From: Dactylosporangium sp. AC04546
Lineage (GTDB): Bacteria; Actinomycetota; Actinomycetes; Mycobacteriales; Micromonosporaceae
Assembly (NCBI RefSeq): GCF_022095675.1
Contig: NZ_JAHYSG010000001.1
Coordinates: forward strand, 62,001 to 126,000
DNA length: 64,000 bases
Direction: 5' to 3'
Position numbers and translations under genes: made by a program. This document shows, one piece after another, positions 31,983-39,493 of the stretch. Each line of letters starts with the position of its first letter. The first letter of the stretch is position 1. The notes beneath the pieces were generated by a model. The model was not told where the DNA came from. It saw only the letters and a program-made list of their open reading frames with translations, and searched no databases.

Positions 31983-32323
31983 CGCTGCTCTCCTCTGCTG
32001 GGGGACCGAAGACCTACCAAGCGCGGGGTACGCGGTGCCTCCGGACCTGTCAACCTGCCCGGCTGTCTGACAGCCCTATAGGTTGTCCCTCAGGGTGCAC
32101 CGTGGTCGGGTGGATCGCAAGGGCCTCCGCTCTGTTCGTTACGAAGTTTCCTTGCGCCCGGGTCCCGCAGTTTGGTACACACGCGGGAGTGATCGGTCTC
32201 GGATTGCCGCTGGTCAGGAGGGTAGCGGCCGGTCGCGAAGCGGCTTCGAAGTCTGAAGTTGTAGTAACACGACTCAGTATCTTGACCTTGTGCTAGCAGG
32301 TCAAGGATGGTTTGGTCGTAGGC
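31983..32323. other. Intergenic region between transporter and transposase-like gene
   Basis: These 341 bp contain the leftward transporter promoter with its operator (32051-32085) and, near the right side, an inverted repeat CTTGACC (32281-32287) and GGTCAAG (32299-32305) 19 bp before the transposase-like gene. No gene is seen. No matching repeat was found beyond the right end of that gene. Confidence 0.4.
32051..32085. promoter_or_regulatory. Nested palindromic operator of the ABC transporter operon
   Basis: A perfect palindrome GGCTGTCTGACAGCC (32061-32075) lies within outer arms CAACCT (32051-32056) and AGGTTG (32080-32085). The core CTGTCTGACAG is shared with the site upstream of the esterase gene (CTGTCCGACAG at 35769) and nearly with that at 37018. 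It is a likely target of the FCD-type GntR regulator at 37047. Confidence 0.65.
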
Positions 32324-33904
32324 ATGTTCCTGCGGTTCACGTCACGGACCAACGCCGACGGCGCGGTGGTGCGCTACGTCGCCCTGGCCCACAACCGGCG
32401 GGTGGACGGGCGGGTCAAGCCGGACGTGCTGATGAGCCTGGGCCGGGTCGACCAGGTTGACGTGGCCGGGCTGCGGCGACTGGCCGCGTCGATCAACCGG
32501 CACTTCGGCGGCGGCGACGAGCTGACCGGCGCCGCGCCGCCGGAGGTCGTCGACGTCCGGACCGTCGGGACCACCTGGCTGCTCGACGGGCTGTGGCACC
32601 GCCTCGACGTGGGCGCGGCGATACGCGCGGCAACCGGCGCGCGGCGGTTCACCGCCAACCTGGAACGGGTGTTGTTCGCGCTGGTCGCCCACCGGGCGGT
32701 GGCCCCGACGAGCGGGCTGTCGGCCGCCGAATGGGTGCGCGAGGAGACCGCCGTGCCCGGACTATCCACGATGGACGATGAGCACACCGGCCGGGTGATG
32801 GATCTGCTCGAGGACGCGGACACGCAGGCGCGGGTGCAGGAGTCGTTGTTGCTCGCCGTGGCCGACCGGCTCGACCTGTTGTTCTTCAACACCATCGAGT
32901 TCGAATGCGACGACGGGGAGCAGGTCGTCATCGGCCTGGCCGTGACCAAGCAAGGCATCCCGGTCCGCTGCTGGCGCTGGGCGGGTGGCGCCGGAGACGA
33001 CTCCGTCCCGGCCGAGGTCCGCGACGCCCTGCTGGACCGGCATCCGGGCCGGGTCATCACCGTGGTCGAGCGCGGCTTCTCCGGCGCGGACGACCTGGCC
33101 GGCCTGCGCCGCGCCGGCGGACACTACATCGCCGGGATGCGCATGCGCGACGGCAACCACCTCGTCGAGGCGGTATTAACCCGCCCGGGCCGCTACCGGC
33201 ACGTCCGCGACAATCTGCGCGTCCGGGAGGTCCGCCTCGACGGTCAGGACGCCCGGTTCGTCGTCTGCCACGACCCGGACCAGGCGCGGCGTGACAGCCG
33301 GCAGCGCGACGAGGCAATCGGCCACGTCCAAGCCGAACTGGCCCGGATCGCCGACCAGTGCGCCCGAGACGAGGCCGCCCGCGAGCGGGCCGAGTGCGCG
33401 CTCCGCGACCACCCCACCCTCGGCCGCTGGCTGATCCGGCCGCCCGACGGACGCCTGAAGGTGAACCCGGCGAAGGTCAAGGCCGAGGCCAGGCTTGACG
33501 GCAAGTACCTCATCGCCACCTCCGACCCGCACATCAGCGCCGAAGACGTCGCCCTGGGCTTCCGGTACCTCCTGGAAGCTCGTGACCTCAAGGCACAGCT
33601 GCTGCCCGGACCGGCCGCCCACCGCTCGGGACACCGCATCCGCGCGCACGTGCCGATCTGGTGGCTGGCCCTGCTGCTGACCCGCGTCGCCGAGTACTCG
33701 AGCGGTCACACCTGGCGAACCATCAACCGGCAGCTCGGGCGGGTGGCCCAGGTGACCCTCGCCGGTCCGGCCGGCACCGTCACGCAGACCACGCCGCTGA
33801 GCCCCGAGCAGACGGCCATCTACCAGGCGCTGTCCATCCAGCCGCCGGCCCGGGTCACCGCGTCCGCCCCCGGTCGCCGAGGAGCTCGCGGGCGTTCTCG
33901 CTGA
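32324..33904 (+). CDS. IS1634-type transposase-derived protein with altered DDE residues
   Basis: A 526-residue ORF from ATG 32324, related end to end to IS1634/IS4-type transposases (MFLRFTSRTNADGAVVRYVA, VVIGLAVTKQGIPVRCWRWA, LDGKYLIATSDPHISAEDVA, RIRAHVPIWWLALLLTRVAE). The catalytic positions are not conserved: the usual DTT reads FNT (Asn189) and about 30 residues are missing after it; the usual AD/VDRGF reads VVERGF (Glu249); and the usual ERxFRxLK stretch is shortened to LLEARDLKAQLL. It is unlikely to transpose. Yet the frame is open throughout. No terminal repeats are visible. Either a fairly young pseudogene without frameshift or a domesticated protein. Its 3' end overlaps the convergent amidohydrolase gene by 50 nt. 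Confidence 0.8.
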   Translation: MFLRFTSRTNADGAVVRYVALAHNRRVDGRVKPDVLMSLGRVDQVDVAGLRRLAASINRHFGGGDELTGAAPPEVVDVRTVGTTWLLDGLWHRLDVGAAIRAATGARRFTANLERVLFALVAHRAVAPTSGLSAAEWVREETAVPGLSTMDDEHTGRVMDLLEDADTQARVQESLLLAVADRLDLLFFNTIEFECDDGEQVVIGLAVTKQGIPVRCWRWAGGAGDDSVPAEVRDALLDRHPGRVITVVERGFSGADDLAGLRRAGGHYIAGMRMRDGNHLVEAVLTRPGRYRHVRDNLRVREVRLDGQDARFVVCHDPDQARRDSRQRDEAIGHVQAELARIADQCARDEAARERAECALRDHPTLGRWLIRPPDGRLKVNPAKVKAEARLDGKYLIATSDPHISAEDVALGFRYLLEARDLKAQLLPGPAAHRSGHRIRAHVPIWWLALLLTRVAEYSSGHTWRTINRQLGRVAQVTLAGPAGTVTQTTPLSPEQTAIYQALSIQPPARVTASAPGRRGARGRSR

Positions 33905-34799
33905 GCACGGCCGACCGGTGCGTGTCGCCGAGGTACTCGCTCAAGAGGGCGAAACGCCCGGCCACCTCGTCGAGCGACGAGAACGGGAAGTCCGTGCCGA
34001 GCACGACCCGCGAGTCGTCGATGAAGGACAGCAGAGCGCCGAGGTCGGCCGCGGTGTGGGACAGGGCGGTGTCATAGCGGAACGCCGCCAGCGCGCGCAG
34101 AACGCCTTGCGGAGCGACGGCCGCGAGCTCCGGCATGCCTTCGGCCAGCACCATGCGCGGAGCGACGGCCGGCATCGCGCCGCCGCAGTGCGAGAAGACC
34201 CACCGGATTCGCGGAAATCGGCGGGGCACATCGGTGAGGAGCAGGTTCGTGATGAGGCGCGTGGAGTCGAAGAGATACTCCAGGACCGACGGCCGGATGG
34301 GGATCTCGCCCTCGGGCCACCACGCGGGCAGCACCGGGTGCACGTGGACGAGCGCACCGCGGTCGTTCAGGGTTTCCAGCAGGCCGTCGAACTTGGGATG
34401 GCCGACATACGACCCGGCGTAGCTGGTGAGCAGGCCGACGCCGACGAACTCCGGCCGGTCGAACACCCGCTCGACCTCGGTGAGCGCGGCCTCGACCGAG
34501 GGCAGCGGCAGGCAGGCAACCGCCGCGAAGCGCCCGTCGCCGTCGCGGACCACTTCGGTCAGCTCGTCGTTGGTGTCCCGGCACAGGGCCGTGGTGAATG
34601 TCTGGTCGCCGAAATAGAACCCGGGTGAGGCGACGGACAGCACGGCCAGGTCGATGCCCAACCGATCCATCATCCGGACCGAGTCCGCCGGCTCCCACAC
34701 CGGGAACGGGGCGCCCGGCTGAGCCTGGATTCCCAGCGCCGTCAACCGGCTGACATAGGACGCCAGGGGCGCGTGGTGGTGAAAGTCGACGATGGTCAT
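33855..34799 (-). CDS. Amidohydrolase-family (amidohydrolase 2, ACMSD-like) enzyme
   Basis: A 314-residue metal-dependent TIM-barrel enzyme from ATG 34799, which overlaps the stop of the upstream esterase gene (ATGA). Metal ligands include His7 and His9 (VDFHHHAP), the motif HVHPVLP near residue 158, FSHCGGAMP near 215 and the C-terminal Asp in VLGTDFPFSS. Family members decarboxylate or hydrolyse small acids, lactones and related compounds. It is co-transcribed with an acetyl-xylan-esterase-like hydrolase and probably acts on a product of it or a linked substrate. Confidence 0.9.
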   Translation of the reverse strand: MTIVDFHHHAPLASYVSRLTALGIQAQPGAPFPVWEPADSVRMMDRLGIDLAVLSVASPGFYFGDQTFTTALCRDTNDELTEVVRDGDGRFAAVACLPLPSVEAALTEVERVFDRPEFVGVGLLTSYAGSYVGHPKFDGLLETLNDRGALVHVHPVLPAWWPEGEIPIRPSVLEYLFDSTRLITNLLLTDVPRRFPRIRWVFSHCGGAMPAVAPRMVLAEGMPELAAVAPQGVLRALAAFRYDTALSHTAADLGALLSFIDDSRVVLGTDFPFSSLDEVAGRFALLSEYLGDTHRSAVLSENARELLGDRGRTR

Positions 34800-35758
34800 G
34801 ACACCAGCTCTCGGACGGCGCGAATGGTTCGCAAGAGATCTTCGGGCCCGCCCGCCTCGTGGCCGTTGAACTGCCACACGGTCATCTCCTTGGGCCCGGC
34901 ATAAGCATTGTATGCGGCAAAAACGGTGGAAGGCGGGCTCACGACGTCGTGCAGGGCGACGCAGAACCGGCCGGGACAGGCGGCTCGCCGGGCGAAGGAC
35001 ACGGCGTCGAAATAGGCCAGCGTCTCGAAGGCGCGCTCCGCCGAACCGCGGTGGGCGGCCAGCCATTTGACGATTTCCCCATGAGGACTGTGGTCCGTCA
35101 CCTGTACCGCGCGCCGGAAGGCGGACAGGAACGGCACATGCGGCATCGCCAGCCGGACATCGTCACGCAGGCCGGCGGCAACGAGCGCCAGGGCACCACC
35201 CTGGCTGCGTCCCGTCACCGCGATCCGGTCGCGCGCCACGGCCTCGTGGGCCGCCACGGCATCGACGAACCGGTACGCGTCGGTGAACAGGCGGCGGTAG
35301 TAGTACCGCTCGGGATCGAGGATGTCCCGGGTCATGAACCCGGGCGCGGACGGGCCAGCGCCATGCGGGTCCGCGGTGTGGCCGGCCCGCACGGAGCTGC
35401 CCTGGCCGCGGGAGTCCATGACGGCGTGCGCGAAGCCCGCACTGGCGTAGGCGAGCGACTCGACCGGGTGTCCGCGACCGCTGCCGTAGCCCAGGTACTC
35501 CACCACGAGCGGCAGGGGACCGGTTCGCTCGTGCGGCAGCAGCAGCCACCCCCGTACCTCGTCCCCGGCATATCCGCCGAAGGTGACGTCGTACACGTCA
35601 ACGGTCCGAACCAGGGCGTCCACCCGCTCAAACCGCGGATCGAGGGGATGAGCGCCCTGTTCGTGCAGCGTTCGGCTCCAGAAGGCGTCGAAGTCCCCGG
35701 GCTCGGGGTGCGGGTAGTCGTACCGCACCAGTTGATCGAGGGGAAGGTCTACCTGCAT
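34796..35758 (-). CDS. Acetyl xylan esterase / cephalosporin-C deacetylase family hydrolase
   Basis: A 320-residue alpha/beta-hydrolase of the AXE1 family (carbohydrate esterase 7). The nucleophile is Ser185 in TGRSQGG, the acid Asp271 in LHDVVSP and the base His300 in FNGHEAGG; MDSRGQGSS supplies the family RGQ motif. Such enzymes remove acetyl groups from short xylo-oligosaccharides or antibiotics and act in the cytoplasm; no signal peptide is present. Its promoter carries the nested palindrome at 35764. It is the first gene of an operon with the amidohydrolase and lies opposite the C45 acyltransferase gene. Confidence 0.93.
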   Translation of the reverse strand: MQVDLPLDQLVRYDYPHPEPGDFDAFWSRTLHEQGAHPLDPRFERVDALVRTVDVYDVTFGGYAGDEVRGWLLLPHERTGPLPLVVEYLGYGSGRGHPVESLAYASAGFAHAVMDSRGQGSSVRAGHTADPHGAGPSAPGFMTRDILDPERYYYRRLFTDAYRFVDAVAAHEAVARDRIAVTGRSQGGALALVAAGLRDDVRLAMPHVPFLSAFRRAVQVTDHSPHGEIVKWLAAHRGSAERAFETLAYFDAVSFARRAACPGRFCVALHDVVSPPSTVFAAYNAYAGPKEMTVWQFNGHEAGGPEDLLRTIRAVRELVS

Positions 35759-35763
35759 TGAGT

Positions 35764-35792
35764 GACTCCTGTCCGACAGCCCGACAGGAGTC
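35764..35792. promoter_or_regulatory. Nested palindromic operator of the esterase-amidohydrolase operon
   Basis: Arms GACTCCTGTC (35764-35773) and GACAGGAGTC (35783-35792) are perfect inverted repeats with 9 bp between. Inside lies a second palindrome CTGTCCGACAG (35769-35779), the motif shared with the ABC transporter operator. The site starts only 5 bp upstream of the esterase ATG, so bound protein would block transcription or initiation. Confidence 0.65.
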
Positions 35793-35875
35793 TAAGCAAT
35801 CGCGCCCTCGCCGGGGAAGGACAACTTGTCATGCAACCTGATAGCCTGCTAGGCGGGCGAAGCCAGGAGGTACAA

Positions 35876-37003
35876 GTGGAAGGTGCGGGCATGGCGCGGA
35901 CAGTCGCCTCCGGGTACGACATCGTGACCGTCACGGGCAACCCCGAAGAGCGGGGATACCAGTACGGCCGCGCTGCGAAGACCCGGATCGAGCACGCGTT
36001 GCGGACCTATGCCGACGTGTTCATGCACTACGCGTCGTGGGACTGGGCAACCGTGCGGCGACATGGGCTCCGGTTCGCCGGTCCCATCGAGGACTTCTCG
36101 CCGGCGTCCGCGCGGGAGATCCGGGCGATCGCCAGCGGGGCCGGCGTCGAGGTGGCCGACATCCTGGCCCTGAACACCCGCAGCGAGATCATGTTCGCCG
36201 CTCCGGGACGGGCCCGGGCTGTGGCATCCACCGAGTGCACGTCGTTCGCGCTGACCCCCGAGCGCACGACCTCCGGTACCGCGCTGATGGGCCAGAACTG
36301 GGACTGGATCGAGGGGGCCCGGGAAACCGCGATCGTGCTCCAGGTGCTCCGGGACGACGGCCCGGACTTCGTCACGGTGGTCGAGGCCGGGATGCTGGCG
36401 AAGGTCGGGATCAACTCGAGCGGGGTCGGCCTGTGCACCAACACCCTCATCTCGGACGGGGACGAGGGCCGGTTCGGCGTTCCTTACCACGTGCTGCTGC
36501 GATCGGTGCTCGACAGCGACAGCGGTGCGGAGGCCGCCCGGCGGATCCAATCCACATCACGGGCGAACTCCGCAAACTATCTCATCGCCGACGCGGGCGG
36601 GTTCTGCGCGGACGTGGAGACCGGACCGGGCGACGGCCCGTGTGGCGTGATCACTCCCGTCGGCGGTGTGGTCACGCACGCCAACCACTTCCTGGTCGAC
36701 GGTCTCACGGGGGTGGACCGCTATCTCGAGCGCAAGGCGCACACGCGCAACCGCCTGCACCACCTGACCGCGCGCGTGGAGCAACACGACACGCACACGA
36801 TCGAGAGCCTGCAGGAGGCGCTGGCCGACCACGAGGACGCGCCGTACAGCGTGTGCCAGCACCCGGACGCGGCCCAGCCCGTGGCCGAGCGCACCTGCAC
36901 CATCGCGGGGATCGTGATGGATCTTTCGGCTCGCTCGCTGGTGTACGCCGCCGGCAGCCCGTGCGAGTCGACCTGGTCAGCGCCGGTGCGCATCGATGCC
37001 TAG
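35876..37003 (+). CDS. C45-family peptidase/acyltransferase (penicillin acyltransferase-like)
   Basis: A 375-residue protein from GTG 35876, fixed by the ribosome binding site AGGAGG 5 bases upstream. It shows the C45/acyl-CoA:6-APA acyltransferase-like Ntn-hydrolase pattern: GNPEERGYQYGRAAKTRI, SAREIRAIASGAGVEVADIL, the probable nucleophile Cys121 in STECTSFAL, then MGQNWDWIEGA and VGINSSGVGLCTNTL. In this fold the Cys becomes the N-terminus after self-cleavage. It likely hydrolyses or transfers an amide-linked acyl group. It is divergent from the esterase operon and 43 nt upstream of the FCD regulator gene, which is probably co-transcribed. Confidence 0.9.
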   Translation: MEGAGMARTVASGYDIVTVTGNPEERGYQYGRAAKTRIEHALRTYADVFMHYASWDWATVRRHGLRFAGPIEDFSPASAREIRAIASGAGVEVADILALNTRSEIMFAAPGRARAVASTECTSFALTPERTTSGTALMGQNWDWIEGARETAIVLQVLRDDGPDFVTVVEAGMLAKVGINSSGVGLCTNTLISDGDEGRFGVPYHVLLRSVLDSDSGAEAARRIQSTSRANSANYLIADAGGFCADVETGPGDGPCGVITPVGGVVTHANHFLVDGLTGVDRYLERKAHTRNRLHHLTARVEQHDTHTIESLQEALADHEDAPYSVCQHPDAAQPVAERTCTIAGIVMDLSARSLVYAAGSPCESTWSAPVRIDA

Positions 37004-37017
37004 TTCTGACCGACCAG

Positions 37018-37028
37018 CTGCCCGACAG
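37018..37028. promoter_or_regulatory. Candidate autoregulatory half-match of the CTGTC-GACAG operator
   Basis: CTGCCCGACAG differs by one base from the CTGTCCGACAG core found upstream of the esterase gene. It lies 19 bp before the GTG of the FCD regulator, a position suited to autoregulation. One-sided mismatch makes this weaker than the other two sites. Confidence 0.4.
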
Positions 37029-37046
37029 GCTGTTAACCTGGCAGCC

Positions 37047-37724
37047 GTGAAGGTGATCCCCGTCGCGCAGCGCACCGCCGCGGAACACGTGCGATCGCAA
37101 CTCGTCGAGCTCATCGAGTCGGGTGAGTTCGCGGTGGGTCAGCGGCTGCCCTCCGAGGCCGAGCTGTCCAAGTCGTTCGCGGTCAGCCGTTCGGTGATCC
37201 GTGAGGCGCTGCACAGCGTGAACGCGCTCGGTCTCACCCGTTCGTATGCCGGCAAGGGCACCTTCGTCGACGCGCAGTTCGCGCCGTCCCAACTGCTGAC
37301 CGGCAAGTATCTCCCGCGCGACCTGCACGAGGTCCGCCGGACGCTGGAGGTGCCCTTGGCCGCCCTGGCGGCCGAGCGCCGTTCGCGGGCGGACCTCAAG
37401 ACGATGACCGCGCTGCTCGTGCGGTTCCGTGAGGAGCAGGACCCCTCCATCCGGGTCGGCATCGATGCCGACTTCCACGTGGCCATCGCCACCGCGACCG
37501 CCAACCCGCTGTTCCCCCGGCTGGTCTCGGAGCTCCGCTCGGTCCTGCAGGAGCAGGCCATAGCCGCGGCCGCCGTGCCGGGCCGGGCGACCCAGGCGGC
37601 CGACGAGCACGACGCCATCCTCGCCGCCATCTCGGAGCGCGACGCCAATGCGGCGGCCAATGCGATGAAGCTGCACCTGGCCGCCGTGGAGGACACCGTG
37701 ACGGCGCCCCGACGCCGGAAATAG
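37047..37724 (+). CDS. GntR-family regulator with FCD domain (FadR subfamily)
   Basis: A 225-residue regulator from GTG 37047. The winged helix is AEHVRSQLVELIESGEFAVG, LPSEAELSKSFAVSRSVIRE and ALHSVNALGLTRSYAGKGTF; an all-helical FCD domain follows (LHEVRRTLEVPLAALAAERR, DADFHVAIATATANPLFPRL, EHDAILAAISERDANAAANA), with Asp and His residues placed for metal-assisted binding of a carboxylic acid. It sits 43 nt after the C45 gene. Its probable operators, CTGTC-N-GACAG, occur before the ABC transporter, the esterase operon and, with one mismatch, its own gene. Confidence 0.93.
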   Translation: MKVIPVAQRTAAEHVRSQLVELIESGEFAVGQRLPSEAELSKSFAVSRSVIREALHSVNALGLTRSYAGKGTFVDAQFAPSQLLTGKYLPRDLHEVRRTLEVPLAALAAERRSRADLKTMTALLVRFREEQDPSIRVGIDADFHVAIATATANPLFPRLVSELRSVLQEQAIAAAAVPGRATQAADEHDAILAAISERDANAAANAMKLHLAAVEDTVTAPRRRK

Positions 37725-37735
37725 CAGCGCGCTCA

Positions 37736-38122
37736 GTGCCCGCCGTGGACAACGTGCCCCACGCCGACCGGGCCGACGTCCGGGAGACCGACGACAGCTC
37801 CACGCTGATCCTGTCCGCGAACGGGTTGCACGTCGTGATGATCCGTCTGCGCTACGGCGGCACCCGGGGCGAGGTGGACGAAGTGATCAACAGCGCCGGT
37901 GAGGTGGCGACCGGGGCGGTGGGCGCCTGGACGCTCATCGGGCAGATGTTGTCGTTGGAGCTGGACCGTCGGGCAGCGGCCAAGCTGGGGTTTCCGCGTG
38001 ACTACTGGGTACGCCTCGACCTGCCGGCCGAGGGGATCTCCCTGGTCCGGGCCAGCCTGCTGGAGATCCTGTACACGGCTTGCTTCGTCGTGGACACGCC
38101 CGAGGGCCGCGTCACCAGCTGA
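37736..38122 (+). CDS. Hypothetical protein downstream of the FCD regulator
   Basis: A 128-residue protein from GTG 37736, 11 nt after the regulator stop, so probably in the same transcript. It has two helix-strand units (STLILSANGLHVVMIRLRYG, then GAVGAWTLIGQMLSLELDRR and LVRASLLEILYTACFVVDTP). No signal peptide, membrane span or known motif. Family not recognised; relation to the catabolic cluster unclear. Confidence 0.55.
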   Translation: MPAVDNVPHADRADVRETDDSSTLILSANGLHVVMIRLRYGGTRGEVDEVINSAGEVATGAVGAWTLIGQMLSLELDRRAAAKLGFPRDYWVRLDLPAEGISLVRASLLEILYTACFVVDTPEGRVTS

Positions 38123-38149
38123 GCGGCGGCTTACGGCGCGAGCATGGCA

Positions 38150-38166
38150 CTGTCCATATCGGACAG
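38150..38166. promoter_or_regulatory. Palindrome upstream of the dioxygenase pair
   Basis: CTGTCC (38150-38155) and GGACAG (38161-38166) form a perfect inverted repeat with a 5-bp spacer, 65 bp before the first dioxygenase gene. The half-site CTGTCC resembles the FCD operator half-site but the spacing differs (5 bp instead of 1 or 0). It may be an operator or a short terminator after the gene at 37736. Confidence 0.4.
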
Positions 38167-38230
38167 CAGTCCCCAATCGGAGGCTCGCGATCGTCTATGT
38201 GTGCTGGCTGTACCGTAAGGGCCAGGGTTC

Positions 38231-39493
38231 GTGTCGCAGACCTCGAATGGCAGGGACGGCTCAGTGCACACAACGGAACGGACAGAAGCTCGCTTCGAGG
38301 ATGCGGGCAACATTCTCGTGGCGCCGTCGACGTTGGAAGATGACGGCCTGCTCAAAGAGTTTTTCGGGTCCGTAGTTACTCCGGACGAACTTTCTTCTGG
38401 TTCGGCCGACATCGCCAAGAAAACTGTCTACCTGTGCGGCGACATATCCAGGATCGGCGGCGACAGTCTCAATGCCGCCGCACGGGTCTTCGTTGTCCGG
38501 GAGTTCGCGTACAACTACGACGAAGGCGACGACAGGCCATGGAAGCTCGTAGCTTCCGGCCAGGTTCCCGTCAGCGTCCACGGTGCCGGCGTGTACTACC
38601 GGCGCTTTTTCGGCTCCGACTCCGATCACTTCAACCGGATCTGTGCGGAGCATGCGTTCCAGTCACTCACGGAGTCCACCAAGCCTGGGGTGGCCCATCG
38701 CACCGGAATCTATCTGACCCCGGTCGCGCGGGACGGTGACGAACTCCATTTCCGCCTGCTCCGGTGCTCGACGAACCTCTCGGGGCCGACCGAGAACTTT
38801 CGCGCGACCGACGCGCGCATCGTCGATGCCCTGAACCACGAGGCCGGCTTCATATTCCGGAACCAGGCGTCACTCAACCACGTCCTCGCACAGGTCTACC
38901 ACAACACCCCCGCCGTTGCCGATCGCAAGCAGTCCAAAGCCAAGATCTCGGCGCACGCCGACAAGACCAAGGACATGCCCGTTGACGGCATCATGGCCTT
39001 CTGCACCTTCTATGACCAACTCGACAAGTTGCGTCCCATGGCCGAAGACACCTTCGACTACGGTTTGAAAGGCATCAGCGGGCTGACGAAGCTCCAATTC
39101 CGTCGCAAAGGGCCGGTCGAAGAACGTGCAGGGTGCATACTCCCGCAGCAGTTCACCGTGACCCTGTATCCCAACTCCGTGTTCTTCATGCCGCTGTCCA
39201 CCAACCGGATGTACACGCACGAGGTCCGGCCCTCGACGCTGGACGCCGAGTCGCTCCCGACCCGCTTGGGATATGTGGTTCGCTGTTCGGGCACCGAAGC
39301 CGTTCACCGCGATGGCCACACATTCCTCAAGACGGGTGGCGGTCTGGTGAAGCTGGAACCGCCCACAGTCGAGGGCACGAACGAGCTGCGCAAGTTGTAC
39401 GCCGAGGAGAACGCGACCCAAGACTTCATTGACTATGGCAACAGGTTTCTCTTCAGCATGAACACGGGAGATTATCTTGCCCCGCGACTCTAG
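38231..39493 (+). CDS. 2OG-Fe(II) oxygenase-superfamily protein with large N-terminal domain
   Basis: A 420-residue protein from GTG 38231 (AGGG upstream; GTG 38261 is also possible). The C-terminal half has the double-stranded beta-helix pattern of 2OG-Fe(II) oxygenases: His242-x-Asp244 in ISAHADKTKD, His330 in TNRMYTHEVRPS, and Arg345 or Arg351 in LPTRLGYVVRCS for 2-oxoglutarate. The N-terminal 200 residues (IAKKTVYLCGDISRIGGDSL, then HGAGVYYRRFFGSDSDHFNR) match nothing I know. Its last 17 nt overlap the next gene, which encodes a smaller protein with the same motif spacing. Substrate unknown; the AlkB-like layout would allow a nucleic acid, protein or small-molecule target. Confidence 0.7.
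   Translation: MSQTSNGRDGSVHTTERTEARFEDAGNILVAPSTLEDDGLLKEFFGSVVTPDELSSGSADIAKKTVYLCGDISRIGGDSLNAAARVFVVREFAYNYDEGDDRPWKLVASGQVPVSVHGAGVYYRRFFGSDSDHFNRICAEHAFQSLTESTKPGVAHRTGIYLTPVARDGDELHFRLLRCSTNLSGPTENFRATDARIVDALNHEAGFIFRNQASLNHVLAQVYHNTPAVADRKQSKAKISAHADKTKDMPVDGIMAFCTFYDQLDKLRPMAEDTFDYGLKGISGLTKLQFRRKGPVEERAGCILPQQFTVTLYPNSVFFMPLSTNRMYTHEVRPSTLDAESLPTRLGYVVRCSGTEAVHRDGHTFLKTGGGLVKLEPPTVEGTNELRKLYAEENATQDFIDYGNRFLFSMNTGDYLAPRL

Noticed and set aside
32281..32305. Inverted repeat CTTGACC/GGTCAAG as the left end of an insertion sequence
   Set aside because: No matching repeat or target duplication was found beyond 33904; the gene there overlaps an unrelated hydrolase.
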